A stretch of DNA of 64,000 nt. Source: Tessaracoccus sp. SD287. Its GTDB lineage: Bacteria > Actinomycetota > Actinomycetes > Propionibacteriales > Propionibacteriaceae. A program made the position numbers and the translations under genes. The notes under the pieces are model-generated. The model saw only the letters and a program-made list of their open reading frames with translations. It was not told the DNA's origin and ran no database searches. Where the stretch lies: contig NZ_JADIJQ010000002.1 in assembly GCF_017355265.1 (NCBI RefSeq), forward strand, positions 95,106 to 159,105, written 5' to 3'. Of this stretch, positions 53,150 through 61,416 are shown one piece after another; the stretch's first letter is position 1; every line of letters starts with the position of its first letter.

Positions 53150-53308
53150 TGGTGACTCCTTCGTGAGGGCGGGGCCTGCGCCCCTGAACCCTTCCAGCCT
53201 GCCAGCCCGACCCCCCGCCCGCGGGCAGTTCAGGGCAGGTTCAGGGACTGTCGAGCGCAGGAGGCCACCCCCGCGGGTGGTGGTCGTCGACCACCGTTCC
53301 CGGGCACA

Positions 53309-53346
53309 GCCCGTCCCGGAGCCCGTGGGGGGGCGCCGGGACGGGC
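53309..53346 (-). terminator. Stem-loop after the zinc alcohol dehydrogenase gene
   Basis: GCCCGTCCCGG (53309-53319) and CCGGGACGGGC (53336-53346) form a perfect 11-bp stem with a 16-nt loop, 18 bp beyond the stop of the minus-strand dehydrogenase. The surrounding 215-bp gap (53150-53364) has further GC-rich stems but no gene. Confidence 0.65.
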
Positions 53347-53364
53347 CGCGCAAAGCGTTCGGGT

Positions 53365-54390
53365 TCAGGGAATCAGGATCGCCCGCCCCCGCACGTTGCC
53401 GGCATCCAGGTCGTCGATGGCCTGCTGGAACTCGTCCAGGGAGTACTTCTGGGTGTGCAGCTTCACCTTGCCCTGGGCCGCCAGCGCCATCAGGTCCTGC
53501 AGGTCGGAGTAGGAACCGACCAGGTTGCCGATGAAGCTGATCTCGGTCGAGATGATGTCAATGGTCGGCACGTTGATGTTCTCGCCGTAGCCAATGACGT
53601 AGTAGAAACCGGCCCGCCGCAACATCGAGACGTTCTCGGCGGTAGCACCGCCCTCGCCCACGAAGTCCAGGACGGCCTGGGCCCCATGACCACCGGTGAG
53701 CTCCTTGACCTTGTCGACGTGGCTTCCATCGGCCAGGATGGCGTGGTCGGCCCCCAGTTCAGTGGCCAGCGTCAACGCCTCGGGGTTGCGGTCCAGGACG
53801 ACCAGGGTGGCGCTGCTCATCGCCTTCATGACCTGGATGCCGATGTGACCGAGGCCGCCGGCACCGACGATCAGGCAGAAGTCGCCGGGGCGCAGCAGCT
53901 TCGAGGCCTTGGCGGCGGCATGCTGGGCGGTCAGGCCGGCATCAGCCAGCGCTGCCACGTCGGCGGGTTCCAGGGAATCGTCCAGCTTCACGCAGCACCG
54001 CGACGAGGTGCGCAGGTACTCGGCGTAGCCGCCGTCGGTGTCGATGCCCGGGAACTGCTGCAACTCGCAGTGCACGTCGTCGCCGAGACGACACGCGCGG
54101 CATTGGCCGCACGTGAGCAGCGGGTGCAGGATCACCTTGTCGCCGACCTTGACGTTGGTGACGGCCTCACCGATCTTGTGCACCCAGCCGGCGTTCTCGT
54201 GGCCGATGGTGTAGGGCAGCGCGACGCCGGTCTTGGGTGCCCACTGTTCTTCGAGGATGTGCAGGTCGGTGCGGCAGACGCCTGCGGCACCGATCTTGAT
54301 GATCACGTCGAGCGGGCCTTGTAGTTCGGGCTCCGGAATGTCCTTCATTTCGAGGTTCTGGTGGTATCCCACGACCTGTACCGCGCGCAT
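53365..54390 (-). CDS. Zinc-dependent alcohol dehydrogenase (MDR superfamily)
   Basis: About 341 residues from ATG 54390, which has a perfect AGGAGGA site; the upstream Met at 54429 is discarded. Catalytic zinc ligands in AGVCRTDLHI and IGHENAGWVH; structural zinc Cys4 in TCGQCRACRLGDDVHC; NAD-binding CLIVGAGGLGHIGIQVMKAM then VVLDRN (Asp after strand 2 favours NAD). It resembles the NAD-dependent alcohol dehydrogenase/AdhT-like group acting on ethanol or aromatic alcohols. A perfect 16-bp palindrome lies upstream near a candidate promoter. Confidence 0.9.
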   Translation of the reverse strand: MRAVQVVGYHQNLEMKDIPEPELQGPLDVIIKIGAAGVCRTDLHILEEQWAPKTGVALPYTIGHENAGWVHKIGEAVTNVKVGDKVILHPLLTCGQCRACRLGDDVHCELQQFPGIDTDGGYAEYLRTSSRCCVKLDDSLEPADVAALADAGLTAQHAAAKASKLLRPGDFCLIVGAGGLGHIGIQVMKAMSSATLVVLDRNPEALTLATELGADHAILADGSHVDKVKELTGGHGAQAVLDFVGEGGATAENVSMLRRAGFYYVIGYGENINVPTIDIISTEISFIGNLVGSYSDLQDLMALAAQGKVKLHTQKYSLDEFQQAIDDLDAGNVRGRAILIP

Positions 54391-54471
54391 GCGTCCTCCT
54401 GGGTTGGCAAGGAGGGCGCGTCCTTGCACCGTCCTTGGCGAAGCGATGCCTTGACGCTACGTCGGATCGGC

Positions 54472-54487
54472 GTCCATGGCCATGGAC
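54472..54487. promoter_or_regulatory. Perfect 16-bp palindrome upstream of the alcohol dehydrogenase
   Basis: GTCCATGGCCATGGAC overlaps a weak -35 (TGGCCA) set 17 bp from a TAGCGT -10 on the minus strand. It is a candidate repressor site; regulator unknown. Confidence 0.45.
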
Positions 54488-54543
54488 ATTCTCACCCGGT
54501 GACAATTTCCAGATGTGAGATTGACCACCGTCGGTGACATCGT

Positions 54544-55569
54544 TCAGTGTCGCAACGCGGCCAGTCCGGCGGTGATGCGGGTCAGGACGTCGGCGTCGGC
54601 TGGCACCCCGAGTTCGCGCAGGGCGATCAGCCCGGCACCGGCGACACCGTCCTTGGCGTGCAGCACCCGGTCGCCGAGTTCTGCGGCGACCAGTCGGCCG
54701 ACCGGCGAGGACGGGTCGACCACGCTGCCGCCGAGCACGACGGGGCCATCGGTGTGCTGGCCCATCACCGAGGCGACATTGGCGACCAGGTACTCGGCGG
54801 CCCGGGCGATGATGCCCTGGGCGACGGGGTCGTCGCCGACCTCGGAGACCAGCCTGCCGGCAGCCGCCAGTTCGACCGGACGACCACCGTAGGCCCAGGT
54901 GAGAATGTGCATGAGCCGCTCGTCGCGCCAGCCCTGCACCAGGCCGGGGGTGACGTCGATGATGCCCATCAGGGCGTCAACCAGTGCGGTGTCCGGGCCT
55001 CGGTGGTCAAGCGCTCGACACACGGCACGGACGACCTGTTGGCCGATCCAGAAGCCGGAGCCCTCGTCGCCGATCAACCACCCCAGGCCGTCGGACATGG
55101 CGGCGAACTCCCCGTCCTTGATGCGGGCGCCGGTGGCGCCGGTGCCGACGATCAGCACGGCCCCGTCTGCCTCGGCGGTGGCCGAGAAGTAGGCGCCCAG
55201 CACATCGCCCCTGAAGGCGGTGCGGCCCCCCAGCCCGGCAGCGGCCAGGGCAACGTCGATCTCGGGGACGCGACCGCCGACCGCGAGCACACCCGCCATG
55301 CACAGCGCCAGCACACTCGGTGGCTCGACCGGATCGGGCGCCCCCAGCAGCGCCTGGACGCAGGCCGACACATTGTTGGCCACCGCCAGCTCGAGACCTG
55401 CCGAGGTCGGGTTGCCGGGGCCGGCCTTCGCCAGTGAGAGCACGCGTCCGGTCTCGTCGAGCAGCACGGCCCGGGTGCCGGTGCCACCGGCGTCGACGCC
55501 GATGACAGTGCGCCCGTGGTGCCGGGTGGGGGTGCCGTCGTCGCCGGTTCGCGCATCGGGGATCGTCAT
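54544..55569 (-). CDS. N-acetylglucosamine kinase-type ATPase (BadF/BadG family)
   Basis: About 341 residues from ATG 55569 with an AGGAGG site; the much longer reading to 56349 is antisense to the SIS gene and rejected. Sugar-kinase/ASKHA fold: phosphate-1 VIGVDAGGTGTRAVLLDE, PGNPTSAG, phosphate-2 AVLIVGTGATGARI with GWLIGDEGSGFWIG, and adenosine VVLGGSVVDPSSPVG. These match GlcNAc kinases of the BadF group. It is divergent from a SIS-domain gene and near an NgcEFG transporter, so it likely phosphorylates imported GlcNAc. Confidence 0.87.
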   Translation of the reverse strand: MTIPDARTGDDGTPTRHHGRTVIGVDAGGTGTRAVLLDETGRVLSLAKAGPGNPTSAGLELAVANNVSACVQALLGAPDPVEPPSVLALCMAGVLAVGGRVPEIDVALAAAGLGGRTAFRGDVLGAYFSATAEADGAVLIVGTGATGARIKDGEFAAMSDGLGWLIGDEGSGFWIGQQVVRAVCRALDHRGPDTALVDALMGIIDVTPGLVQGWRDERLMHILTWAYGGRPVELAAAGRLVSEVGDDPVAQGIIARAAEYLVANVASVMGQHTDGPVVLGGSVVDPSSPVGRLVAAELGDRVLHAKDGVAGAGLIALRELGVPADADVLTRITAGLAALRH

Positions 55570-55644
55570 TGCTCCTCCTTCGCTGGTCACCGCCGTGGTG
55601 ATGCCTACTAGAGTCTGGCGGGTCAACCCGAAAGGAACAAAGAC
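55570..55644. promoter_or_regulatory. Divergent promoter region between the kinase and SIS genes
   Basis: This 75-bp gap has TAGAGT at 55609-55614 as a -10 candidate for the SIS gene and AAAGGA as its ribosome-binding site. No DasR-type box was seen. Confidence 0.4.
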
Positions 55645-56400
55645 GTGTCCACCACCCCTGATCTCTTCCTCGAACAGGTCACCCAGCGCCTGCCACTCCT
55701 GACCGCCAGCGCCCACGACGGACCCATCGCCCGCGCGGCCGACCTGCTGGCCGACGCCGTCGCCAATGGCGGGGTCATCACCGCCTTCGGCACCGGACAT
55801 TCCGAGGCCTTCGCGATGGAGATCGCTGGGCGGGCAGGCGGTCTCATCCCGACCTCCCGGATGGCACTGCGCAACCTGGTGCTGTACGGCGACCGGGACG
55901 CCTCGGTGCTCAGCGGCGCCGGCCTGGAGCGTGACCCGAACGTGGCCGCCGACGTGTTCGCCCAGCACCCGCGCGACCCGCGGGACGCGTTCATCATCAT
56001 TTCCAACTCCGGGGTGAACGGATCGATCGTGGGTGTCGCCGAACAGGTCAAGCAGGCCGGGCACCCCCTGGTGGTCGTGACCAGCCTGGAGCACACCGAT
56101 GCCGTCGAGCCCAAGCACCCCACCGGCAAGCGGCTCAAGGACTTCGCCGACGTCACCATCGACAACCTGGCCCCCTTCGGGGACTCGACCCTGGAGGTCA
56201 CCGACGGCATGACCATGGGTGCGATCAGTTCGATCACCGGCGCCTTCATCGCCCAGCTGCTGACCCTGGGCATCGCCGAGCGTCTGCTGGCCCGCGGCAT
56301 CACTCCCCCGGTCTACATCTCGGCCAACGTCCCCGGGGGCGACGCCCACAACGACGCGCTCAAGGAGAAGTACGCAGGACGCCTGCGCGCCGACGGCTGA
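55645..56400 (+). CDS. SIS-domain sugar-phosphate protein (UPF0309-like)
   Basis: 251 residues from a GTG preceded by AAAGGA. A single SIS domain: GGVITAFGTGHSEAFAMEIAGRAGG, then AFIIISNSGVNGSIVGVAEQVKQAGHPLVVVTSLEH, the typical phosphosugar-binding Ser-rich loop, and VEPKHPTGKRLKDFADVTIDN. Relatives bind phosphorylated amino sugars (MurQ-like etherases and GlmS-type isomerases) but this short form is of unknown reaction. Divergent GlcNAc kinase and downstream NgcEFG suggest it handles GlcNAc-6-phosphate or MurNAc-6-phosphate. Confidence 0.85.
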   Translation: MSTTPDLFLEQVTQRLPLLTASAHDGPIARAADLLADAVANGGVITAFGTGHSEAFAMEIAGRAGGLIPTSRMALRNLVLYGDRDASVLSGAGLERDPNVAADVFAQHPRDPRDAFIIISNSGVNGSIVGVAEQVKQAGHPLVVVTSLEHTDAVEPKHPTGKRLKDFADVTIDNLAPFGDSTLEVTDGMTMGAISSITGAFIAQLLTLGIAERLLARGITPPVYISANVPGGDAHNDALKEKYAGRLRADG

Positions 56401-56440
56401 CCCGCCCCGGGCCGGCCACGGGAATACCCACCTGTAGTTG

Positions 56441-56453
56441 CTAGTTCAACTAG
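56441..56453. promoter_or_regulatory. Palindromic operator upstream of the LLM flavoprotein gene
   Basis: CTAGTTCAACTAG is a perfect 6-1-6 palindrome, embedded in a wider TAGTTG...CAACTA repeat, 36 bp before the ATG at 56489. It has MarR-operator character, like the site upstream of the catechol-dioxygenase-like gene. Confidence 0.55.
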
Positions 56454-56488
56454 ATATCCGCCACGGAACAGCACAGGGAGCAGCCAGC

Positions 56489-57520
56489 ATGAGCGTCGAA
56501 ATTGGTGTCGAGACCTTCGGTGACATCACCAGCGGAACCGACGGCGGCCTGCTGTCACACGCACAGGTGGTCCGCAACGTGCTCGCCGAGGGACAGACCG
56601 CCGACCGGGTGGGTCTCGACTTCTTCGGGGTCGGCGAACACCATCGCGTCGACTACGCAATCAGTTCCCCCGAGGTGGTCCTGGCGGCCCTGGCCAGCAC
56701 CACCGAGCGGATCAAGCTGGGGTCGGCGGTGACGGTGCTGAGCTCCGACGACCCCGTCCGGGTCTTCGAACGGTTCTCGACGGTGCAGGCCCTGTCCGGG
56801 GGACGCGCCGAGATCATTGCCGGGCGGGGCTCGTTCATCGAGTCCTTCCCGCTGTTCGGGTTCGACCTGCAGGACTACGAACTGCTCTTCGCCGAACACC
56901 TCGACCTGCTGGTCGAACTGCTGTCCGGCGACCCGGTGACCTGGTCGGGACAGACCCGCGCCGGGCTCGAGGACCAGCAGGTGTTCCCCACGGCCGAGAC
57001 CCCGATCACCACCTGGGTCGGGGTCGGCGGCACCCCGCAGTCGGTGGTGCGCGCCGCCCAGTACGGCCTGCCCGTGATGCTGGCCATCATCGGCGGCGAG
57101 CCGGCACGGTTCCGTCCGCTGGTCGACCTGTACCACCGCGCGCTGCAGCAGTTCGAGCGGCCGGGGCTGCCGGTGGCGGCCCACCTGCACGGCTTGGTGG
57201 CCGAGACCGACGAGCAGGCGGCCGACCTGTTGTTCCCCCACTACCGCGACCAGATGCTGAAGATGGGTGCCGAGCGTGGCTGGGGCGCCTACAGCCGGGC
57301 CGCCTTCGATGCCGCGCTGCAGCCCGAGGGCAACCTGCTCGTGGGTGGACCCGAGACGGTGGCCCGCAAAATGGCCAGGGTGGTCAGGGAACTGGGACTG
57401 TCACGCATTGACGTGAAGTACTCCAACGGCACCCTGCCGCACGAGGCGGCCCTGCGCTCGATCGAACTGCTCGGCGAACAGGTGAAGCCGCGCGTCCTGG
57501 AACTCCTCGCCGAGGACTGA
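56489..57520 (+). CDS. LLM-class flavin-dependent oxidoreductase
   Basis: FMN-dependent monooxygenase fold related to bacterial luciferase; about 343 residues from ATG 56489 with an AGGGAG site. It has GVETFGDITSG, DFFGVGEHHRVDYAISSPEVVLAALASTT, LSSDDPVRVFERFSTVQALSGGRAEIIAGRGSF, and TWVGVGGTPQSVVRAAQYGLP, the usual LLM barrel elements. Members oxidise diverse xenobiotics, aldehydes or alkanesulfonates, with reduced FMN supplied by a separate reductase that is not adjacent. The MarR-like palindrome upstream suggests induction by a small aromatic or oxidised compound. Confidence 0.9.
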   Translation: MSVEIGVETFGDITSGTDGGLLSHAQVVRNVLAEGQTADRVGLDFFGVGEHHRVDYAISSPEVVLAALASTTERIKLGSAVTVLSSDDPVRVFERFSTVQALSGGRAEIIAGRGSFIESFPLFGFDLQDYELLFAEHLDLLVELLSGDPVTWSGQTRAGLEDQQVFPTAETPITTWVGVGGTPQSVVRAAQYGLPVMLAIIGGEPARFRPLVDLYHRALQQFERPGLPVAAHLHGLVAETDEQAADLLFPHYRDQMLKMGAERGWGAYSRAAFDAALQPEGNLLVGGPETVARKMARVVRELGLSRIDVKYSNGTLPHEAALRSIELLGEQVKPRVLELLAED

Positions 57521-57757
57521 GCAGCCCGGCTCGCTCAACACAAAGCCACCTTGCCCTCGCAATTGTCGCTCGGAGTGAGCGATCGCTCAATGCTGCTGCA
57601 ACTACGTCACGGCTTGGTGACGAAACGCGGCGCTTGGCGGGGATGGGTCTGCAGTTTCCGGCGTTTCGGGGCTACTGTGCCTGTCACAGCATGTGTGGGA
57701 ACGGCCTTCGACGGTGATGGTCCGGTGCCCCCATCCAGAACGCATACAGGAGCACTG
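57521..57757 (+). promoter_or_regulatory. Promoter region of the ngcEFG-type transporter
   Basis: This 237-bp region contains a perfect 14-bp palindrome, TGAGCGATCGCTCA (57578-57591), preceded by an inverted TCGCTC, so overlapping dyads exist. It is a candidate repressor operator. AGGAG at 57747-57752 is the ribosome-binding site for ngcE. No other element is recognised. Confidence 0.5.
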
Positions 57758-59155
57758 ATGCAGCAATCCAAGATCGGTCGCCGCGGAGTCATGGGCGGCG
57801 CCATCGCCGCCGCAGCCATCGCGCCACTCGCCGCTTGCGCCGGGGGATCCAGCGACACCCCCACCGACCAGGCCAGCACCACTGACACGTCCAGCGACAA
57901 CCCGTTCGGCCTGGCGGCCGGCACCAAGGTCGAGGCTGTCATCTTCAACGGCGGGTACAAGACCGACTACGTCGACTTCGCCGCCGGCGAGATGAAGAAG
58001 AAGTTCTCCGACGTCACTGTCGAGGTCAAGCCCTCCACCCAGATCGCCCAGGAGCTGCAGCCCCGCTTCGTCGGTGGCAACCCGCCCGACCTGATCGACA
58101 ACTCCGGCGCCGGCTTCATCGGCTTCGGCTCGATCGTCGACCAGCTCGAGAGCCTCGACGACATCCTCGAGGCGAACAACTACGAGGGCAAGCCGATCAA
58201 GGACACGGTCTTCGCCGGCGTCAAGGGCCCCGGCACCTACGACGGCAAGTTCGCCGTGCTCAACTACGTCCTGTCGCTCTACGGCGTCTGGTACTCCGCC
58301 TCAATGTTCGAGGAGAACGGCTGGACCCCGCCCAAGACCTACGAGGAGGCCACCGAACTCGGTGCCAAGGCGAAGGAGAAGGGCAAGTTCCTGTACCTGT
58401 GGGGCAAGGAAGCCGCCACCTACTACCTGACCTCGATGATCTCCTCCGCCTACAAGGAGGGCGGCCTCGACGTCCGCAAGGCCCTGGAGAACCTGGAGCC
58501 CAACGCCTGGTCGCAGAAGCCGATCCAGGACGTCTTCAAGGCCATGGAGAACATCATCAAGCGTGGCTACGTGAAGCCGGGTGGCAATGGCACCCAGTTC
58601 ACCGCCGCCCAGGCCCAGTGGTCGAACGGGCAGGAAGCGCTCCTCTACCCGTCCGGCGCCTGGATCGAGAACGAGATGAAGTCCCAGACGAAGGAGGGCT
58701 TCAAGATGATGGGCGTTCCCGAACTCACCGTCACAAGCTCGCCGAAGTTGGGCTACGAGGCCATCCGCGCCGAGGCTGGCGAGGGCTTCATCGTCCCGAG
58801 CAAGGCCAAGAACCGTGCCGGCGGCAAGGAGGTGCTGCGCGCAATGTTGTCGAAGGAGGCCGCCACCAACTTCGCCAAGACGCGCCTGGCTCCCACCATC
58901 GTCAAGGACACAGTTCCCGAGGACGGCTTCGGCTCCACCGCTCTGCAGTCGCAGAGCAAGATGCTCGCCGCAGCCGGGGACAACACCTTCTCGATGCGCT
59001 TCATCTTCTACTACGGGATGAACAAGGAGCAGCTGGTGCTGCTGAACAGCTTCATGGCCGGGCAGTCGGACACGGCGACCCTGACCAAGGGGCTGCAGCA
59101 GATCAGCGATCGGGTCAAGAACGACTCCTCGATCAAGAAGATCACCATCGAGTGA
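57758..59155 (+). CDS. ngcE: N-acetylglucosamine/diacetylchitobiose-type ABC transporter substrate-binding lipoprotein
   Basis: Binds GlcNAc or chitobiose outside the membrane; 465 residues from ATG 57758 (the reading from 57551 has no signal peptide). The signal peptide has a twin-arginine-like GRRGVMGG at 7-14 and lipobox LAAC ending at Cys27. The mature domain shows the NgcE-like VIFNGGYKTDYVDFAAGEM and LQPRFVGGNPPDLIDNSGAG, then a typical type-1 sugar-binding fold. Streptomyces NgcE imports both sugars. Two permease genes follow; the ATPase is absent, as usual when a shared MsiK-type ATPase serves such systems. Confidence 0.87.
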   Translation: MQQSKIGRRGVMGGAIAAAAIAPLAACAGGSSDTPTDQASTTDTSSDNPFGLAAGTKVEAVIFNGGYKTDYVDFAAGEMKKKFSDVTVEVKPSTQIAQELQPRFVGGNPPDLIDNSGAGFIGFGSIVDQLESLDDILEANNYEGKPIKDTVFAGVKGPGTYDGKFAVLNYVLSLYGVWYSASMFEENGWTPPKTYEEATELGAKAKEKGKFLYLWGKEAATYYLTSMISSAYKEGGLDVRKALENLEPNAWSQKPIQDVFKAMENIIKRGYVKPGGNGTQFTAAQAQWSNGQEALLYPSGAWIENEMKSQTKEGFKMMGVPELTVTSSPKLGYEAIRAEAGEGFIVPSKAKNRAGGKEVLRAMLSKEAATNFAKTRLAPTIVKDTVPEDGFGSTALQSQSKMLAAAGDNTFSMRFIFYYGMNKEQLVLLNSFMAGQSDTATLTKGLQQISDRVKNDSSIKKITIE

Positions 59156-59182
59156 CCGCCAGGTGAAACCTCACCTCCGTTG

Positions 59183-59254
59183 AACGCCCGTCGACACGCT
59201 GACCCGCTGTGCGGCCGGTCCACCCGGCTGAACCCTGCAGTGTCGACGGGCGTT
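59183..59254 (+). terminator. Intercistronic stem-loop between ngcE and ngcF
   Basis: AACGCCCGTCGACA (59183-59196) pairs perfectly with TGTCGACGGGCGTT (59241-59254), with an inner GCCGG/CCGGC stem in the loop. It lies 28 bp after ngcE and 100 bp before ngcF. It probably stabilises the ngcE message or attenuates the permease genes, raising binding-protein levels. Confidence 0.65.
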
Positions 59255-59355
59255 TCGGGGTGTCCACCCCGCGCGCAGTGACATGCGGGGGGATATCCCC
59301 TGTTCACCACACCTTCTTGGACGGCGGTTGCCGTCCCCGACAGCGAAGGGCACCG

Positions 59356-60360
59356 ATGACCACGCTGAACCCGCTCGCCCCCGAAGTCGTCGAGGCCGCA
59401 GAGCCTCCACCACCACGCCGCAAGGGCGTCAAGAATCTCTCCTTTGACCGGGTCAGTCTGTTCCTGGTCTTCCTCGGCCTCCCCCTCGCGCTCTACGCGA
59501 TCTTCGTGGTCTCGCCGTTCGTGCAGGCCGTCGGCTACTCGTTCACCAACTGGGGCGGCTTCTCCCGTGAGATGGACTTCGTCGGCATGGACAACTACGT
59601 CCGGTTGACCAAGGACCCGTTGTTCCTCAAGGCACTGGGCAACAACGTGCTGCTGGCCATCCTGTTGCCCTTCCTCATCGTGGTGCTCTCGCTCATCCTG
59701 GCGACGATGATCACCGTGGCCGGGCGCAGCGTCGGCGAGGTGAAGGGTCTGCGAGGAGCCGGTTTCTACCGGGTCATCTCGTTCTTCCCCTACGCCATCC
59801 CCGCCATCGTGGTGGGCATCATGTGGGGCCAGATCTTCGACCCCAGCGCGGGTGTGGTCAATGGCGTGCTGACCAGTCTGGGTTTCGAACGCTTCGAGAG
59901 CTTCCCCTGGCTCGGTGACGTCAACACCGCCATGCCGGTGACGATCTTCATCGTGGTGTGGGGATTCATCGGGTTCTACATGATCCTGTTCATCGCCGCG
60001 ATCAAGGGCATTCCCTCCGAGATCTACGAGGCGGCGCGCATCGACGGCGCCGGCCGGTTCCGGACCGCGTGGACGATCACCCTGCCGCTGATCCGCGAGA
60101 ACGTCCAGACGGCCTACATCTACCTCGGAATCATGGCCATCGACGCCTACGTCTACATGCAGGCGCTGAACCCGTTCGGCGGCCCCGACAACTCGACGTT
60201 GGTGATGGCCCAGTACCTGATGACCACGGCGTTCGACAAGCAGATGTTCGGAGTGGCGTGCGCGATGGGTGTGGTGATGGGTCTGCTGACGGCCGTGTTC
60301 GCCGCCATCGTGTTCACCGTGAACCGCCTCACCGGCGGCAAGGACCAGGTGACGATGTGA
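59356..60360 (+). CDS. ngcF: ABC transporter permease, NgcF-type
   Basis: About 334 residues from ATG 59356 (GAAGGG site); the reading from 59209 is rejected as it crosses the hairpin. Six transmembrane helices after a Pro/Arg-rich cytoplasmic tail (PPPPRRKG). The EAA loop contacting the ATPase is EIYEAARIDGAGRFRTAWTITLPLI. MalF-like sugar permease family, paired with ngcG. The stop overlaps the ngcG GTG (GTGA), so the two subunits are coupled. Confidence 0.87.
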   Translation: MTTLNPLAPEVVEAAEPPPPRRKGVKNLSFDRVSLFLVFLGLPLALYAIFVVSPFVQAVGYSFTNWGGFSREMDFVGMDNYVRLTKDPLFLKALGNNVLLAILLPFLIVVLSLILATMITVAGRSVGEVKGLRGAGFYRVISFFPYAIPAIVVGIMWGQIFDPSAGVVNGVLTSLGFERFESFPWLGDVNTAMPVTIFIVVWGFIGFYMILFIAAIKGIPSEIYEAARIDGAGRFRTAWTITLPLIRENVQTAYIYLGIMAIDAYVYMQALNPFGGPDNSTLVMAQYLMTTAFDKQMFGVACAMGVVMGLLTAVFAAIVFTVNRLTGGKDQVTM

Positions 60361-61262
60361 GTACCACGACGACTGGCCGCTCCGTCGGCACCCTCAACAC
60401 CGCCGAGGTCGCCACCCGGCACCCGACGTCCACCCCCGGGGACAAGACGTTCGCGACCGTGGCCCACGCCCTGCTGGTGATCTGGACGATCATCGTCATC
60501 GCGCCGATGGTGTGGACGCTGATGACCTCGTTCAAGACCACCAGCCAGATCTTCTCCTCCCCGTTCTCGCTGCCGACCAGTTTCAACGTCTCCAACTACG
60601 TCGCCGCGTGGGAGACGGCCGGCATCGGACGCTACTTCTTCAACACGGTCATCGTGGTCGGCTCGGCACTGTTCCTGGTGATGCTGCTGGGTGCCATGTG
60701 CGCCTACGTGCTGGCCCGATTCCGGTTCCCCGGAGCACGCTTGATCTACTTCGCGCTGCTGGCGGGCCTGATGGTGCCGGTCTTCCTGGCCATCGTTCCG
60801 TTGTTCTTCATCCTGCAGGGGTTCGGGCTGCTCAACACGTTGCCGGGCCTGATTGTCGTCTACGTGGCGTTCGCCCTGCCGTTCACCGTGTTCTTCCTGT
60901 ATGCGTTCTTCCGGTCACTGCCCTACGAGATCAGCGAGGCGGCTGCCATCGATGGCGCCAGCGACTGGCGCACGTTCTTCTCGATTATGTTGCCGATGGC
61001 CAAGCCCGGTCTGGCCTCGGTCGCGATCTTCAACTTCCTCGGTCTGTGGAACCAGTTCCTCCTGCCGGTGGCGTTGAACACGAACGAGTCGAAGTACGTG
61101 CTGTCGCAGGGGCTGGCCAGGTTCGCCTCCGCGGCCGGCTACGACGTCGACTTCGGTGCACTGTTCGCCGCCGTGGTGATCACGGTGCTGCCGGTGTTGG
61201 TCGTCTACGTGCTGTTCCAGCGCCAGCTGCAGGGCTCGGTCAGCCAGGGCACGATGAAGTAG
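60357..61262 (+). CDS. ngcG: ABC transporter permease, NgcG-type
   Basis: About 301 residues from GTG 60357 within the ngcF stop; the long reading from 59958 is out of frame with ngcF and meaningless upstream. Six transmembrane helices (LLVIWTIIVIAPMVWTLMTSF, TVIVVGSALFLVMLLGAMCA, LLAGLMVPVFLAIVPLFFIL, and following) with the EAA loop EISEAAAIDGASDWRTFFSIMLPMAKP. MalG-like partner of NgcF. End of the transporter operon; a strong stem-loop follows. Confidence 0.88.
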   Translation: MSTTTTGRSVGTLNTAEVATRHPTSTPGDKTFATVAHALLVIWTIIVIAPMVWTLMTSFKTTSQIFSSPFSLPTSFNVSNYVAAWETAGIGRYFFNTVIVVGSALFLVMLLGAMCAYVLARFRFPGARLIYFALLAGLMVPVFLAIVPLFFILQGFGLLNTLPGLIVVYVAFALPFTVFFLYAFFRSLPYEISEAAAIDGASDWRTFFSIMLPMAKPGLASVAIFNFLGLWNQFLLPVALNTNESKYVLSQGLARFASAAGYDVDFGALFAAVVITVLPVLVVYVLFQRQLQGSVSQGTMK

Positions 61263-61297
61263 ACATCGCCTTCTCGCGATACTTGCTCTACTCCACG

Positions 61298-61331
61298 ACC
61301 GTTGCCCCTGTTCCCGGACAGGGGCAACGGT
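61298..61331. terminator. Bidirectional terminator after ngcG
   Basis: ACCGTTGCCCCTG and CAGGGGCAACGGT form a perfect 13-bp stem with an 8-nt loop, between convergent ngcG and the HerA-like gene. The right arm merges into the dispersed repeat at 61324-61350. Confidence 0.75.
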
Positions 61332-61350
61332 CACGTTCACGGGCAAGTGG
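61324..61350 (+). repeat. Dispersed intergenic repeat (GGGCAACGG family), second locus
   Basis: Matches 16172-16198 in 25 of 27 positions, 45 kb away. Both copies lie just downstream of a gene. Confidence 0.65.
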
Positions 61351-61416
61351 CTGGTGCAGGGGACGAGGCAGACCTCACAGCCTTGGATCTGGGAGGGGCC
61401 AGGACGAAGCACGCGA

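Noticed and set aside
55570..56349. N-terminal 260-residue extension of the GlcNAc-type kinase
   Set aside because: It is antisense to the SIS gene; ATG 55569 with AGGAGG gives the normal family start.
57551..57757. N-terminal extension of NgcE
   Set aside because: The extended reading buries the signal peptide and lipobox; ATG 57758 has a good ribosome-binding site.
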